DNA of 64,000 nucleotides from Apoda limacodes (lineage: Eukaryota; Arthropoda; Insecta; Lepidoptera; Limacodidae), in the NCBI GenBank assembly GCA_946406115.1, contig OX291553.1, positions 7,259,001-7,323,000 of the forward strand, read 5' to 3'. The notes under the pieces were generated by a model, which saw only the letters and a program-made list of their open reading frames with translations, did not search any database and was not told the origin of the DNA. Both the position numbers and the translations under genes were made by a program. Shown here in pieces: positions 24,300-36,000 of this stretch. Position 1 is the first letter of the stretch, and each line of letters starts with the position of its first letter.

Positions 24300-24905
24300 G
24301 TTGGGCTGGACTAATTTTACACAGTCGTAATCATCAAAATCAGGGTATTGTATTCCCCTCTTTTCTTTTTCAAATCTCAAATAACAAAAAGAACTTTACT
24401 TAAAAAGTAAGGTTTTTTTTACGAACTGTCTACTGCAGTTGGCTGATGCAGCTATTACTGCTTCACCGGACTTTTTGGGGCGAGACTCTGAAGAAGTCTC
24501 AGCCCATATAGGGCTCAACGCTCAAGGGCTCCCTACGGGGAGAGCCTCGGCTTGGATTGTCGCTCTTGGGGTCGTCCCTTCGACCAGCGTGAGCCTCGAA
24601 CCCGAAAGATGCGATTGCGAGTAAGTGGGGGCGAAAAGCGCCCGGGCACTCTTTGATGCCTCGTGTATGAGGTGGGTCCGTTTGTTCGCCAACGAACCCG
24701 GGGACGTCGGCTTCGTGTGAGAGGGGGAAGCCCTATTAGGGGAGGTCGTTGAGACGAGACTCGCTATCCGGATAGCGCGATCGTCGTCTGAAAAGTAATG
24801 AATTATTCTGTGTCTGTATGTTGTAAATTAGTTTCCATTTTTGTAATAGCACACGTCTAAATATGTCATAAAAAGAGGGTATTTTTTAGACTTATTCAGG
24901 GCCCC
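24300..24905. repeat. Dispersed repeat interrupted by a LINE insertion
   Basis: The two halves (24330-24410 and 24791-24890) are continuous in an uninterrupted relative at 38216-38400: both begin 'ATCAAAATC(A/G)GGG', pass 'TTGTATTCCCC' and end 'GCACACGTCTAAA... GTCATAA...GAGGG'. The family is unnamed here. Confidence 0.75.
24411..24790 (-). mobile_element. Jockey-like LINE (copy C), 380-bp 5'-truncated insertion
   Basis: Reverse complement of the 3' end of copy B (11500-11800): shared strings include GAGCGTTGGGC-type and AAGCAGTAATAGCTGCATCA. It begins with T8 (the complement of poly(A)) and is flanked by the 8-bp direct repeat AAAAGTAA at 24403-24410 and 24791-24798. The insertion split a dispersed repeat whose unsplit relative is at 38216. 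Confidence 0.9.
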
Positions 24906-25519
24906 TGGTTTTCATACAAATAGCATAAAAACACATCGTGATTATATATATCTATTATACAAAAAAGTAACAGCTCTAATGCCAAAATCCAGGGAGGAAA
25001 AAGCGGAATATTTCTTCTTATTAACGCTGCTCGCCTAGTGGCGTCATTGATGATATATTTATTGCTGCAGATGCCCACTAGGGTGTCGTTTAGTTTACGT
25101 AATCGGCGCTATGTTAGTTTGATCACTCTCCCGGAAGGCTAATCAATTCTCTCGCACCAGTGCTCCCTGGGGCATGTTGAAAAACGAGTTAACTATAGAT
25201 AAAAATTACGTCATTGGGTTTTCATAAACAAACCAACCAAGTTGCAACTGTCAAGGCGCAGCCTGTGTTGAGCAAAATACCGCCCTGATTGCAGGTAACC
25301 TTCTGAAGTTAAGGATCTAAACAATTATTATTATCATTAGGGTTATTATTATTTGTAGGAGTCGCCTTTTCTATTGAATAAAGTCAAAATTAATATTTTG
25401 ACATTTTAACAAATACTAAAAAATATAGTGATGTACTAAAAACGATACGAAAATCTTTTCGTGTTATTTATGTTGTTTACCTTTGGTTCTGCACAGCAAG
25501 TCAAAAAATTTAATGTGAT
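24906..25519. other. Gene-free
   Basis: Nothing recognised. Confidence 0.5.
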
Positions 25520-26275
25520 TGCTGATGTAGCTAGTAGATAGCTGATATAGGTAACTCGGTTAGTCACGAGTCGAGCCCAATACGGCGCATAATAATTTAG
25601 TTACTGATGAGTAAGATTAACGAGAGTTTTGGTAGTTTTAGGTTTCATTATTTAATGCAATAATAACAATTAATTAATTAATTCAGTCGTCCATCGAAGG
25701 CGTCTAGACAAAGCAAACATGAGGAAAGCTGTGCGGTAACAAGGGCGCACACGACTAGCTTCTATCGTCACATATGGCTAATAGGCTCCTATTCCGCCAG
25801 TCATATATTTTGTTGCGGTGCCATGGCTGTCTAGACGTTGTCGGTTTATCAGATGACTTGCTTTAAGAATGAAATGATTTTTTTGGCTACGGCAATACAT
25901 TGATTCGTAATAAAGACAGAAACCGCAAAAAGAGTTGTGAAACTGTGTTTATTTAAAAGCTACCTGGTCTTTCTAAACATACATTGTTTTTTTAAAGAGA
26001 TGAACATTTAATCCCCCTTTCTTCCATTTTTACCCTCTGTTGCCATTAACTCTACTTGTATATGAAAGATCGGTACCTACTCTACAAAATATTATAAGTA
26101 TTTAGTGACTTAAATACATAACATATCGAGACAATAATTCCAGAGAAACTACAAAGTTCGTATCATACTGCTGTAATCAATCTTAGATTTTTAAATAAGG
26201 TAGGTATAAAAATATATTGACATAAGGAAAAAAAACATGGTGTTAACTGTCGAAATCGCAAACACTAGCAGTGTG
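25520..26275 (+). mobile_element. Non-autonomous element, copy 2
   Basis: Second copy of the element at 19835-20640. It has the outer arm (25520-25560), the inverted-repeat motif (25583-25605), the interior (25606-25800) and arm R (25840-26275, reverse complement of 20300-19835). The distal inverted repeat is absent, replaced by 25800-25845. No coding capacity. Confidence 0.75.
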
Positions 26276-26599
26276 TCAAGGTGGGTGACGTCAAAGCATG
26301 CCCGTCAAGTTCGCCATCGGCTGAAAGATTTATTAGGTTTTTCTGTCCAATCTTGACAAACATAACAAAGGGCATAACGGTTACAATCCGCTTACGTGTG
26401 AGGTTGAGTGCCGATGAATCGAATAACCTCGATTTAATGCCATGGGTGGAAAGGGTCATTCATACGGATCAATATCTTCTAAAAAAAATAAAGTGCCTAT
26501 CATATAAAATAAAAAAGTCCAAGAAAGAAAAAAATATGATTTATTATTTTAGTTATTAAAGAGCTAAGTACTTACTGCTAAGTATACAACACTATGCGA

Positions 26600-26880
26600 T
26601 ATATAATAATAATACACCTTAGAACCGAAATGGTCGCGTACAGTGCGGTTTCAGAGAAACTTCCTCCCGCGAACGCTCTGGTTGAGGAATGAGCTCCCTG
26701 CCAAGGTTTTCTCCAAGGACTACAATATCGGTTTCTTTAAGAAAGAAGTTATTAGATTTCTGAAGGGTCGGCAACGCGCGAGTGATACCCCTGGTGTTGT
26801 ACGCGTCCATAGACTACGGTGACCGCTTACCATTAGGCGGACCGTAAACATGTTTGCCACCGTAGTGGTATAGAAAAAAA
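26600..26880 (+). mobile_element. LINE 3' end with intact C-terminal codons
   Basis: Plus strand 26632 onwards reads NFLPRTLWLRNELPAKVFSK, then DYNIGFFKKEVIRFLKGRQR, ending after VVRVHRLR in TGA. This is the C-terminus typical of Jockey-like reverse transcriptases. It is followed by the shared tail 'CGCTTACCATTAGGCGGACCG ... GTTTGCCACCGTAGTGGTAT' and an A-rich end (26870-26880). The element is 5'-truncated. Confidence 0.8.
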
Positions 26881-27029
26881 TGCAGTGCAATGAATATTTA
26901 TTTATCTTTTTTGGCCTTTTTGTGATTTAAGGTATCTACTACATATGTTATTGAGAAGAAATCTATCGTTATAAATGACCGTTTGGACTTGTGCCATTAA
27001 ATACAAGTTGTTCAGTGTTCTTCTTATAT

Positions 27030-27236
27030 TTTACAGGTCTGGTTCCTAGCTTGAATAGAAGATTGAATTTTTTACAGGTCTGGTTCCTAGCTTGAATAGA
27101 AGATTGAATTTTTTACAGGTCTGGTTCCTAGCTTGAATAGAAGATTGAATTTTTTACAGGTCTGGTTCCTAGCTTGAATAGAAGATTGAATTTTTTACAG
27201 GCCTGGTTCCAAGCTTGAATAGAAGATTGAATTTTA
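27030..27236. repeat. 41-bp tandem array, 5 units
   Basis: Five nearly identical 41-bp units with ACAG at 27033, 27074, 27115, 27156 and 27197. The last unit differs at GCCTGG and CCAAGC. Each unit has a T6ACAG|G string that resembles a 3' splice acceptor on the plus strand, but no coding sequence follows. Confidence 0.95.
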
Positions 27237-28716
27237 AAAAAGTTTCCTTACGATACAATTTGCCATCATTAAAATTAGGATAATTACCCTTGAACCACGG
27301 CCACCATATTATTCTTTGCAAAGGCTTAATTATGATCTGTCATTTTATGATTTATCACTCTAAAGTTTGTAATTTATGAATAAATATACATAATATATAT
27401 ATTTATTGACGTTATACATACCTACAAAATTCGACAACTGGCGTCTGTAACGTGGGTTTCTGTCTTATACCATAATCATTAAGGGGAATCCGAAACATCA
27501 AAAGCCGTCTATCCAAGACAAACGATGTAAGTTTATCTCTCATTAGTAACTTACGTTTACTTATAAGTACTTATTAATTTTTGATATACTCTATAATATT
27601 CCCCAAAATTATGTCAATGTCCATAAGATTTCGTGTTGACTATGACGCATACTTTTGTTTAAAACAAATTGTCCATCCCAATATGTAAAATTGCAAACAG
27701 TTATTTGACGGCTAACTACGGTTTAAAGTAAAAAATAAAATTCAAATTTAAAATTTAAATGACAAAGTAGCATTTTACAAGCGAGTTTGGTTCTGCCATT
27801 TATAAATACAATCTAACAGCTCGCCGCTACGCTCCTATCCACCTAATTTTTCTACGTAAAATATCTTAGGATCAAAAATGCTAGGATAAAATTAAATGGC
27901 AAGGCACGTAGCGAGTAAGTTTATAAATACCGTAAGCTTGTTTGCCAACTTAGTGGTATTAAAAAAAAAACAAATCTCACTTACGTTGCTTCGTACCTTT
28001 TGTATACTTTTATATTATTATTTTGCGGGATTTAAAAGCTTAAAAATATCGATCATTTATTTAATTATTATTTATTTCATACAATATTTATAATCAATAT
28101 TAAATGAACATCTTTTATTTTGCATTGAGGTCTATCATAATAAACCTTTTTTTTAGAACATACTTTCTTTTTTTACTTAATAAGTAGGTACTAACCTAAA
28201 CGTAAACTTGTAAGAACTAGAAACTGTACAATGTACAACCTTATAAGTTCCAAACTACGTATTAGCTAGTCATTTTTTTATACATATACCTACCTACACT
28301 CGTATACCTACTTTGTTATTTACCAATACACATCACAATGTTGCTCAATAAATGTGAAATCGACAAAATAAACTTTCCCCAGACGGCTGACACAATAGAG
28401 ATAAAATCCAAACGCTACAATAGCTCTGTTATCTACCCGTATTTTTAATAACAGATACATTGTTATAGGGTGACACGTACTGGTACTTGTAGCTATAAAG
28501 CTTACTGTGAATTTACCCTAGGACTTGTTACAATGAAACTTTAACCAATTTCAACTATGGTGTGAGTAACTGGTGAATATATCGTTATAGATCGCAATCA
28601 AGGATTTTAATTAAAGTTCACTTTCTAGCAAAACTTAGTGATATACAAAAAAATAGTGTTTAATAAATAAAAATATAAAATTTATACACGTTTAATAATA
28701 ACTATGTGACAATAAA
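27237..28716. other. Gene-free; one LINE-tail scrap
   Basis: Bases 27928-27963 ('GTAAGCTTGTTTGCCAACTTAGTGGTAT' followed by A10) are another truncated tail of the second LINE family. Nothing else is recognisable. Confidence 0.45.
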
Positions 28717-28779
28717 TGTTTGTCTTCAGGCGTTCTTAAACCATTCACCCGATTGCGATAAAAAATTTACCACATGAAC
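28717..28779. repeat. 63-bp direct repeat, first copy
   Basis: Identical to 29726-29788 except one base (CACATG versus CATATG). The two lie about 1.0 kb apart. This copy is immediately followed by a SINE; the other is not. Confidence 0.9.
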
Positions 28780-28783
28780 GGTT

Positions 28784-28930
28784 GTGCCTCGGTTGCTCAG
28801 TGGTAGAGCACCGACACGGAATGTAAGGGTCGCAGGTTCAAGTCCTGGCTCGAGGTTAATCTTTTGACTGCATCTTTGATATGAAAGTATTTATTTATAT
28901 TGATGATATAGCCATAGATATGGCATGTAT
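28784..28930 (+). mobile_element. tRNA-derived SINE
   Basis: The head 28787-28855 has a D-arm with A-box-like 'TGCTCAGTGGTAGAGCA' (28794-28810), a T-arm with B box GGTTCAAGTCC (28835-28845), and a nearly paired acceptor stem (CCTCGG with CGAGG). No proper seven-base anticodon loop can be drawn. It is followed by 'TTAATCTTTTGACTG' and 'TATTTATTTATATTGAT', shared with the copy at 3060-3420. I therefore call it a SINE and not a tRNA gene. Confidence 0.75.
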
Positions 28931-29725
28931 AATTTATTTTCTTCCAAGAATAACCTTCAAGGAGTCATAAACGAAGAGAGATTATTTCTATATATGTATA
29001 TTTATATTGTATTTCTTACTTCTTTGAAGATTTTTTTGTGTTTATAAGATTTATGTACTAGGACTTTATAAGTCACTAGGAGTTATATATTATTATTTTG
29101 CAAATTCGTCAAGTTGAATTCTTATAGTTTAAAATACTTTGGCTTTACTATAATCTTATTTTGCTTTTTTTTCATTTTTATCAGTAACAAAGTTCATTTC
29201 AACATTTTAGAATAAAATTTTCGTATATTTAGCCAAGCGTAGTGCCGTAGGCGAGAAAACAGACTCTTCGCAGCCTGTAACTTGAGAGACTAAGACAAAC
29301 TAGAGGCTTTAACGCTTTGTAATATAACAAAGAATGATTGATCCAGTTCGCTTAAGAGGCTACTGTTATAATAATAGAAAAGAAAAATGTTAATTACACA
29401 CTTCAAATGCTAATAGGTTGTGAGGTTTAGAATTTGTGCATGTTATCCAAAAAATTACAATAGTTTTATATAATTTCTTACTGTAGTTTGCAGACGAATT
29501 ACCTACTAGTGTGACTATGTAGTGTGAGCTTTTCTACTTTATTCCTAAATACCTAAATCGATAGCAATTCCATAAAAATAAAAGTCTCAAAGTACTTACT
29601 GAACTGTCAAAACAATTTATCTATCTCTAATGATGTAAAGTAAAAAATAAATTATCATTTTACAAAACGCTTCTACTGTAACATAATTACCACATAAGGT
29701 TTTGTGATATTACAATAACACAGAC
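28931..29725. other. Gene-free AT-rich DNA
   Basis: Nothing recognised. Confidence 0.5.
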
Positions 29726-29788
29726 TGTTTGTCTTCAGGCGTTCTTAAACCATTCACCCGATTGCGATAAAAAATTTACCATATGAAC
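29726..29788. repeat. 63-bp direct repeat, second copy
   Basis: Near-identical partner of 28717-28779; see there. It may be a terminal piece of an unidentified dispersed repeat. Confidence 0.9.
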
Positions 29789-30390
29789 AAAGTAGAATAT
29801 CTTATATAGTTATGAGACAGTTCGTGTGTTTGCAGAGTGAATTGAAAGATAATACATCTACACAAAACAAATGTTACTATATGCACAAATAAAAACTGCT
29901 ACAATTACCTGTACAAAGCCGAAACGGATTAATCATTAATGAAAAAAATTATAAAAAAAAAACATCCGACAAAAACTTCTGATAATTTAAAAAGTTTTAA
30001 GTTAAAACTTATGCGAAGTGAGTGATATTAACTGTGCCTATTCATGTTGTACCAACGAATTACTGGAGCGTGAAGATTCATTAGGCTTCCGAAAGAGCGA
30101 TCAAACTAATTTAGAGCAGATTACGTGGACTGAGCGATCTCGTGTGAACGACCACCGGAATCATTTAACTTATTACCTACTAATATCATTATAATGTATG
30201 TTAATAATAATTGTTTTAACTATAATATATTAAAATCAAATTGTTGTTTCAAATTGTTAATGATAAAGGTAAGATCTATAACTTTGTGCCAGATTTTCTT
30301 GGGTGAATAAATACCACTGAGTTAACTAGTTCTACCATAATGGTAGCTGTTCCTATTAAAAACTGTGTCTCCGACTTGTAAACCACAAGA
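29789..30390. other. Gene-free
   Basis: Bases 30098-30117 repeat a short phrase found at 17650-17672. No gene is visible. Confidence 0.45.
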
Positions 30391-30815
30391 AGTATGGAAA
30401 CCAGTCAGCACATGAAATGTATGTATACCAGCCAGCGCACATAAAGTACGTAAACCAGCCAGCGCACAAGAACTATGTTAACCAGACAGCGTAAAAGAAG
30501 TATGTAAACTGCTATGTTAACCAGACAGCGTAAAAGAAGTATGTAAACTGCTATATAAACCAACCAGCGCACAAGAATTATGTAACAAGCCCGCGCAAAA
30601 GAAGTATATAAACCATCCAGCGAACAAGAAGTATGGAAACCGTCAGCACACGAAAAGTATCGCACATAAAGTACGTAAACCAGCCAGTGCACAAGAACTA
30701 TCTAAACCAGCCAGCGCACAAGAACTATGTTAACCAGACAGAGTAAAAGAAGTATGTAAACCAGCCAGCGCACAAGTAATACGTAAACCAGTCAGCGCAC
30801 AAGTAGTATCGTTGG
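30391..30815. repeat. 27-bp minisatellite
   Basis: About 15 degenerate units of roughly 27 bp built on 'AACCAGCCAGCGCACAAGAA' plus GTATGTA. One longer segment, 'GTAAAAGAAGTATGTAAACTGCTATG', is itself duplicated (30490-30555). Because 27 is a multiple of three, one minus frame stays open across 288 bases; it has no protein-like character. Confidence 0.9.
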
Positions 30816-32115
30816 TTTAAGGATAGTACAGAGTATTTGTAGTAGCCCAGTGTGAATTTTTACTGTAGCTATTTCGCTGACGTAAATGGAATAGTAATGT
30901 ACTACACATTACTATTCAACTCAATGTTAAATACTTGTTTATTAAATAAGTAAAATTGAGAAAAAGAATTTTGCGTTAAAAAGATATAGGGTCTCTCTTC
31001 TTCGTTGCTGTGGCAGTACTTACTCAAGTGAACAGCATCAATCACTCTTTATCTTATCACGAAGAGACACAGCCTCTAATTTGTCTCGCTCATCCAAGTC
31101 ACAAACTGTGATTTCACGCATACTGAACTACTTAGATTAACATTAACGAAATATTCAACATTTCGTTATTTTTTAATAAACAATGTGAAATATGACATAG
31201 TCGATACGACAGTTTCAATTGAGTACAGCTAAAGTAAGTATTTTTTTTTCAACAATAAGATCTAGATCATTTAAAGGTTACGTTATCTGAAAGTATTTAT
31301 TTATATTCAAAATAATAATAAGGATACCCAGCCGGACCATTAAAATTGCATGATTCCAGTTCTGGGCAATTTTGCTTGTCACGAATAATTCACGGCAAAT
31401 TATCCCACCTTAGATTTTATTTTAGCTAAGAAAAAAATAATTTGGTCATCTCAACTTTAGAGCGAAGCTTTAAACAACCTGTTTTCATCCTCTTACGAGT
31501 AGGTACTTTCGAAAAATTTGAAGCAATACTTTATGTTGAATATCACAAAAACAATTTTAATCATTATTTGATTATGTTTTGACCCAAAGAAAGTTAACTT
31601 CCATTATTTTTGTAATTTTGTTAAATTTACAATAGCTATTTTAATATGAAGCGAAATACGTATCTAATAATGTTCTGAATTACGTGAGCAATGTACCTCC
31701 TATATGTAACTGAAACATAATAATAAATCTAAATAAAAAAATATTTTCAAGTTTTTACCGCGGAGTTTGCGTCTTGCTTTAACCCACTTTGTTTGTAAAA
31801 TAAAAGAACTAAAAGAAGTTAAGCTTTGTTTTTCTTTTCTTTAAACAGACTTTAGCAGATTTATCTAAGTGCTTGTTCTTGTCTCGTTCACTAAGCTACA
31901 TCTAACTTAACTCGACTGGAATAAGTCTAAATCTAGATAAATTAAACTATTAAACAATATACTTTTAAAATTAGTTCGTTTAGGCCAAAGAAAGTAAACA
32001 CCGGTTAACAAAGAGGCCAATCTGTTTTTTTGGCTTTAAATCCAAATAAATGCCGAGTAAATCTTGAAATAGGTATGTAATAGGAACTTGGCTTGTTTTT
32101 TAGGGTTGCCTTCCT
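30816..32115. other. Gene-free AT-rich DNA
   Basis: No gene or array. A 'GAAAGTATTTATTTATATT' phrase at 31290-31308 matches the SINE tail at 28880-28900 and may be a SINE scrap. Confidence 0.45.
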
Positions 32116-32119
32116 AGGG

Positions 32120-32300
32120 TTTTTTTATAATACTAAGGAGCAAACATGCTTGCGGTCCGTCTGATGGTAAGCGGTCACCGCAGCCTATGAACACTTCGGT
32201 GCCAACGGAGTCCTATTACCAAGACTACGCTGCCTGTCTATCGGTCATACCTTCATTAGGCTGTAAGACCAAAGTAGGTAAAAAGCTGAAATTTTAAAAG
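32120..32300 (-). mobile_element. LINE 3' tail (second LINE family)
   Basis: T7 then 'GGAGCAAACATGCTTGCGGTCCG', 'CTGATGGTAAGCGGTCACCGCAGCC'. It is the reverse complement of the 26800-26880 end. Only untranslated sequence remains. Confidence 0.65.
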
Positions 32301-32339
32301 AATACAAGTCTATTCTATAATTTTATAGTGTGACATTCG

Positions 32340-32545
32340 CGAACACAACATCCTACTGATATTATAAAGTTTGTATGTCCGGATGGATGTTTGTTCAGTC
32401 AATCACGATTCAACCACTGGACGGATCAGAATAAAACTTGGCATACATATAGGTTAGGTCCTGAAATAGCATATAGGCTACTTTTCATCCAATTCAAAAT
32501 TCGAAAGTTCCTGCGGGAATAACTATAAAGTTAAACAAAATATTG
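32340..32545 (-). repeat. Dispersed repeat, reverse copy of 7560-7740
   Basis: Contains 'GTCCGGATGGATGTTTG', 'CAATCACGATTCAACCACTGGACGG', 'ACTTGGCATACATATAGG' and 'AAAGTTCCTGCGGGAAT', each the complement of a phrase in 7560-7740. Confidence 0.65.
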
Positions 32546-33287
32546 CTGCACCTATAACTTTGCTATAGCAATTCATAGGTATAACTAATTAATTAATTGA
32601 TTGGAGTAAATTAAGGAGTTCCACGCCGATAACCGAATTTCTCCGCGGAGCCGCTGGCAAAGTCTGGTTTAAAATATTTTGCAAAACGACTTCTTCAATT
32701 CCATCTCGTGAATTAGTTGCCTTATCTAAAAAACGAATTTAGAGAAAATATTCGGAAACCAATTATAGAAAACGAGCGTTTGTGGTAATGTAGTGTGACA
32801 TTTAGACCTTCGTAGTCTAAGTACTGAAAGCTTGCCGAATTTAATCACAGCTCGTTACTTGACTGGCACTTATAAATTTGCACGCGTAATTTCGTATTTC
32901 ACATATGTATTTCTTCATCGTATTTTGGCAATCTAAGACAATTATATTTTTTGGGTAAAAAATCACTCAATACACTAAAAAGGCCATATTGTGGTGACAG
33001 TTGCTGCTTTTTTATAACTTTCTTCAAATTGGAACCTATCTAGCTTTGGGGTCACCACTGGCTAGATACAAAACCATATCATAATGTAGGAATCAGCCTC
33101 TTCTCTCTTACCATTTTAGTTCCTGCTTGATAGGGGGTGAGCCCATCGCCCCAAAGCGGCTTTACATAAATCGTGAACCACCAACTCAACAGTGATAACT
33201 GGTAAAATTAAAGACTAGGTATTTAGATAAGAAAATACACCCCATTTTCCAGTACCTAAGTCCAGATTGTACTGGAGGAGCATTATA
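32546..33287. other. Gene-free
   Basis: Nothing recognised. Confidence 0.5.
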
Positions 33288-34530
33288 TAATAATAATAAA
33301 ATACTTTATTGCGCATATAGAATACAAAACAATAAAAGAAATAACAAATTGGCGGTCTTATCGCTAATGAGCGATCTCTTCCAGACAACCTTTGGGTAGA
33401 GGAGACTTTATAAAATTATTGAGTAGCATGTGCTAACTGAAACTTAACAATATAAGAAAAAAAAACGTAACGATAAAATAATATATACAATTATAGCAAT
33501 AGCCAAATTTATATACATATGAATAATAAATAATACTAATACGTACAAACATCTAAACAAAATAAATATTTATCAAATACATAACATAAAATAAACTAAT
33601 ATAAATACACAAACTACATACATTTCAAATAATATAGATAAATAAACAGTGTTGATAAGAAAGCTTAAATTTTTAAGTAATGTGTGATTACGAGATTTTT
33701 AAATATTCTTAAAGTTTGTGCTTTTTTGACATTGAAGGGTAAACTATTCCATAGTCTTATGGCTGTGACAGTAAATGGGTCATTATATGCTTGCGAATAA
33801 TGTGTTGGGGTTTTCAGCATCATGTTTGTAGTGGCGCGATGACCTGCAGACCCTATAAAATTGAAGCGTTCTTTCAAGTATAACGGAGTAGACGGATTAA
33901 ACAGTACGTTGTAAAGAAGAAACAGAAAATGAGTATTCCGGCGAAGGCGAATCGGGAGCCATTTGAGTTTTAATCGAAATTCGGATATATGATCATATTT
34001 ACGTAAACCAAATATTTATCTAATACATAGGTTCTGGAGTCTCTCAAGCTTATTTAATTGCTCCTCAGTAAGGTCAAGATAGCTAGCATCCGCATAATCA
34101 AGGACAGGAAGCAGAAGTGATTTAGCCACCGCAATTTTAGTGGCAATTAGTAAGAAGTTACGCAATCTGCTAATAGATTTAGCTGTAGCAAATATTTTTC
34201 TGCTAACTTCTTTTAATTGTGGTTCCCACGAAAATGTCTGGTCTATGATGATGCCCAAGTTTTTAACAGTTTCGCTATATAGAACGACTGTTCCATTAAT
34301 ACTCACTTAAGAGAGATTTTGCAAATTAATCTTAGATATCATTCTTGAACTACCCACAATGATAAGTTGTGTTTTATTTGGATTTACGTTTAAACCGTAA
34401 GAGGTACTCCAATCCATAATACGGTGAAGTGAAGTGATCTTAATTGATAAGCCTATTGTAAAACATATCTTTGGTATTCTTTGGTAATTCAATAAAAACG
34501 GATTACATTCGATTGAATCCATAAACAATT
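33288..34530 (-). mobile_element. CR1/L2-type LINE 3' half, dead
   Basis: Minus strand. Bases 34528-34307 encode a post-YADD stretch (MDWSTSYGLNVNPNKTQLII). Bases 34306-34016 continue with VKNLGIIIDQTFSWEPQL, then LDYADASYLDLTEEQLNKLE. Bases 33877-33665 give the C-terminus (FTVTAIRLWNSLPFNVKK). A stop separates the first two pieces and one or more frameshifts the last. The 3' untranslated part contains 'AGCGATCTCTTCCAGACAACC' (33372-33392) and ends in an ATA/TTA microsatellite (33288-33300). It is 5'-truncated and includes no catalytic palm. Confidence 0.85.
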
Positions 34531-34839
34531 ACTGTAAAAATTTTACTTTTATCTGAGAGTATATAAAAAAAACTAATAATGGCAACAATATCACTAAAAA
34601 CATAATCATTTAAATACCAAAAGATATTTTTTTCCTCGATACCCGCCTTTGTTCGTAACGTATTCAACATTGCCGTTCATAAACCTCAAAATAAGGAAAT
34701 ATTGATGTCTTTGCTGCCAAACGCAGTATTATTTGTTACTCGCAAAAAACTTACTTCATTGTGTAAATAAACTTATTTGTATTCGTAAAACACTAATAAT
34801 GAAGAAGAACTGGCTATGAAATTATTCAAGCAGCCATTT
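34531..34839. other. Gene-free spacer between opposed LINE relics
   Basis: Nothing recognised. Confidence 0.5.
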
Positions 34840-36000
34840 TGTGATGCAACATCATTGATGCTTCTGATTGCGAAAAATCGCCGACTATGGTTGTATAACA
34901 TCCAGCTGATTGCCATATTTGGTTTAAAGGATCATTTGACTTATGTTTTTGTAGGTATTGAAGCCAGTTTGATAGTGTATAATTTAAGTATCCTTCCGTG
35001 CCCATCGAAGATAATAGTGGGGGTCGTGTATGATCAGTTGTCGGAATAAATGGAGAGAAGACCATTTTGCCAGATTAACAATCGGATTTTCACAAAGGTC
35101 GTTCAACTGGTACAGTTCTGCTCGATGTTGTTAATAATTTCTGCATGCGCAGGATTCTGGAAAAATCACTATCTTGGTGATGCTGGATTCATCATCCCGT
35201 ATTTGAAAGCAGCGAATCTTATAAATATGCAGGCACGCTTCAGTTCTTCACTTCGCCACTTTGTTGTTCGGTGTAGTCCGGCAAGAGACACCAGATTATT
35301 TGTACTTTAAACTTAATTGGTCCTCAAGAATGTCCCGATCCAAAGTGAGGGCTATCTTGCCAGCGCACCATACTGCTTTATTTAAGGGAAGTTTCAGGTT
35401 TGCTGCGTCCAAGTGCTGGAATGGCGTCCCCCTCTTCCGAGTCGTTATGCATCTAGTAAATTTATGTTTAAGCGAAAGTTTAGCGTTTTTTGCTGTCATT
35501 GAAAATACATGATATATCCAGCACATTGTATCTGTATAGGGATGAAAGAAATATGGCAGTTTTTTTTTAAGATCTCTTTTTTATTAAAAATTTTTTATAT
35601 CATAGTTTTATTCTTCTATAATTTATTTTAATTATTAATTCTTACAATATGAGAGTGAGAATGTATTTTTTACTCACACTTTTCAGGTTTTTTTTTTCTT
35701 TTTTTACACTTTTTTGTTTTTTTTTTTATAAAATATATTTTATATAATACTCCTGTGTTATGCTCGTGGGATTTGTGCTTAGAGTGTGGCCCTGACTGAA
35801 TATCAGTTTGAGTGTTTTAGGCTCGCATAAATGCTGAAACAAAGGCCATTTCATTGGTACGGAGACATCGTCCAGTTTTTTTTTTAACTTATTATTACTT
35901 ATTATACTTATTATATATTATTTTGAATTTGTGTTTACATTGTAAATTATTTATTTATGTTGTCTTTCTATAAATGAATAAAAGTTTTTTTTTGTTATTC
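34840..36000 (+). mobile_element. LINE 3' end, dead, with T-rich 3' untranslated region
   Basis: Plus strand, several frames. Bases 34846-34905 read DATSLMLLIAKNRRLWLYNI, resembling the YADD region and what follows it. Bases 35200-35260 give IPYLKAANLINMQARFSSSL. Bases 35370-35430 give HTALFKGSFRFAASKCWNGV, the 'KCWNxLP' type C-terminus of non-LTR elements. Frameshifts and stops separate them. The region 35545-35990 is T-rich and ends near 'AATGAATAAAAG' (35971-35983), probably its 3' untranslated end. The minus frames at 34826-35065 and 35296-35526 are shadows. Confidence 0.55.

Noticed and set aside
28787..28855. Functional tRNA gene
   Set aside because: A and B boxes are good, but no seven-base anticodon loop can be formed and the downstream body is shared with a second SINE copy.
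30405..30692. 95-residue minus-strand protein
   Set aside because: It is the translation of a 27-bp minisatellite whose unit is a multiple of three.
34826..35526. Minus-strand frames as a transposase
   Set aside because: The plus strand shows the order of a LINE C-terminal region (KCWN motif and a YADD-like region), so the minus frames are shadows.
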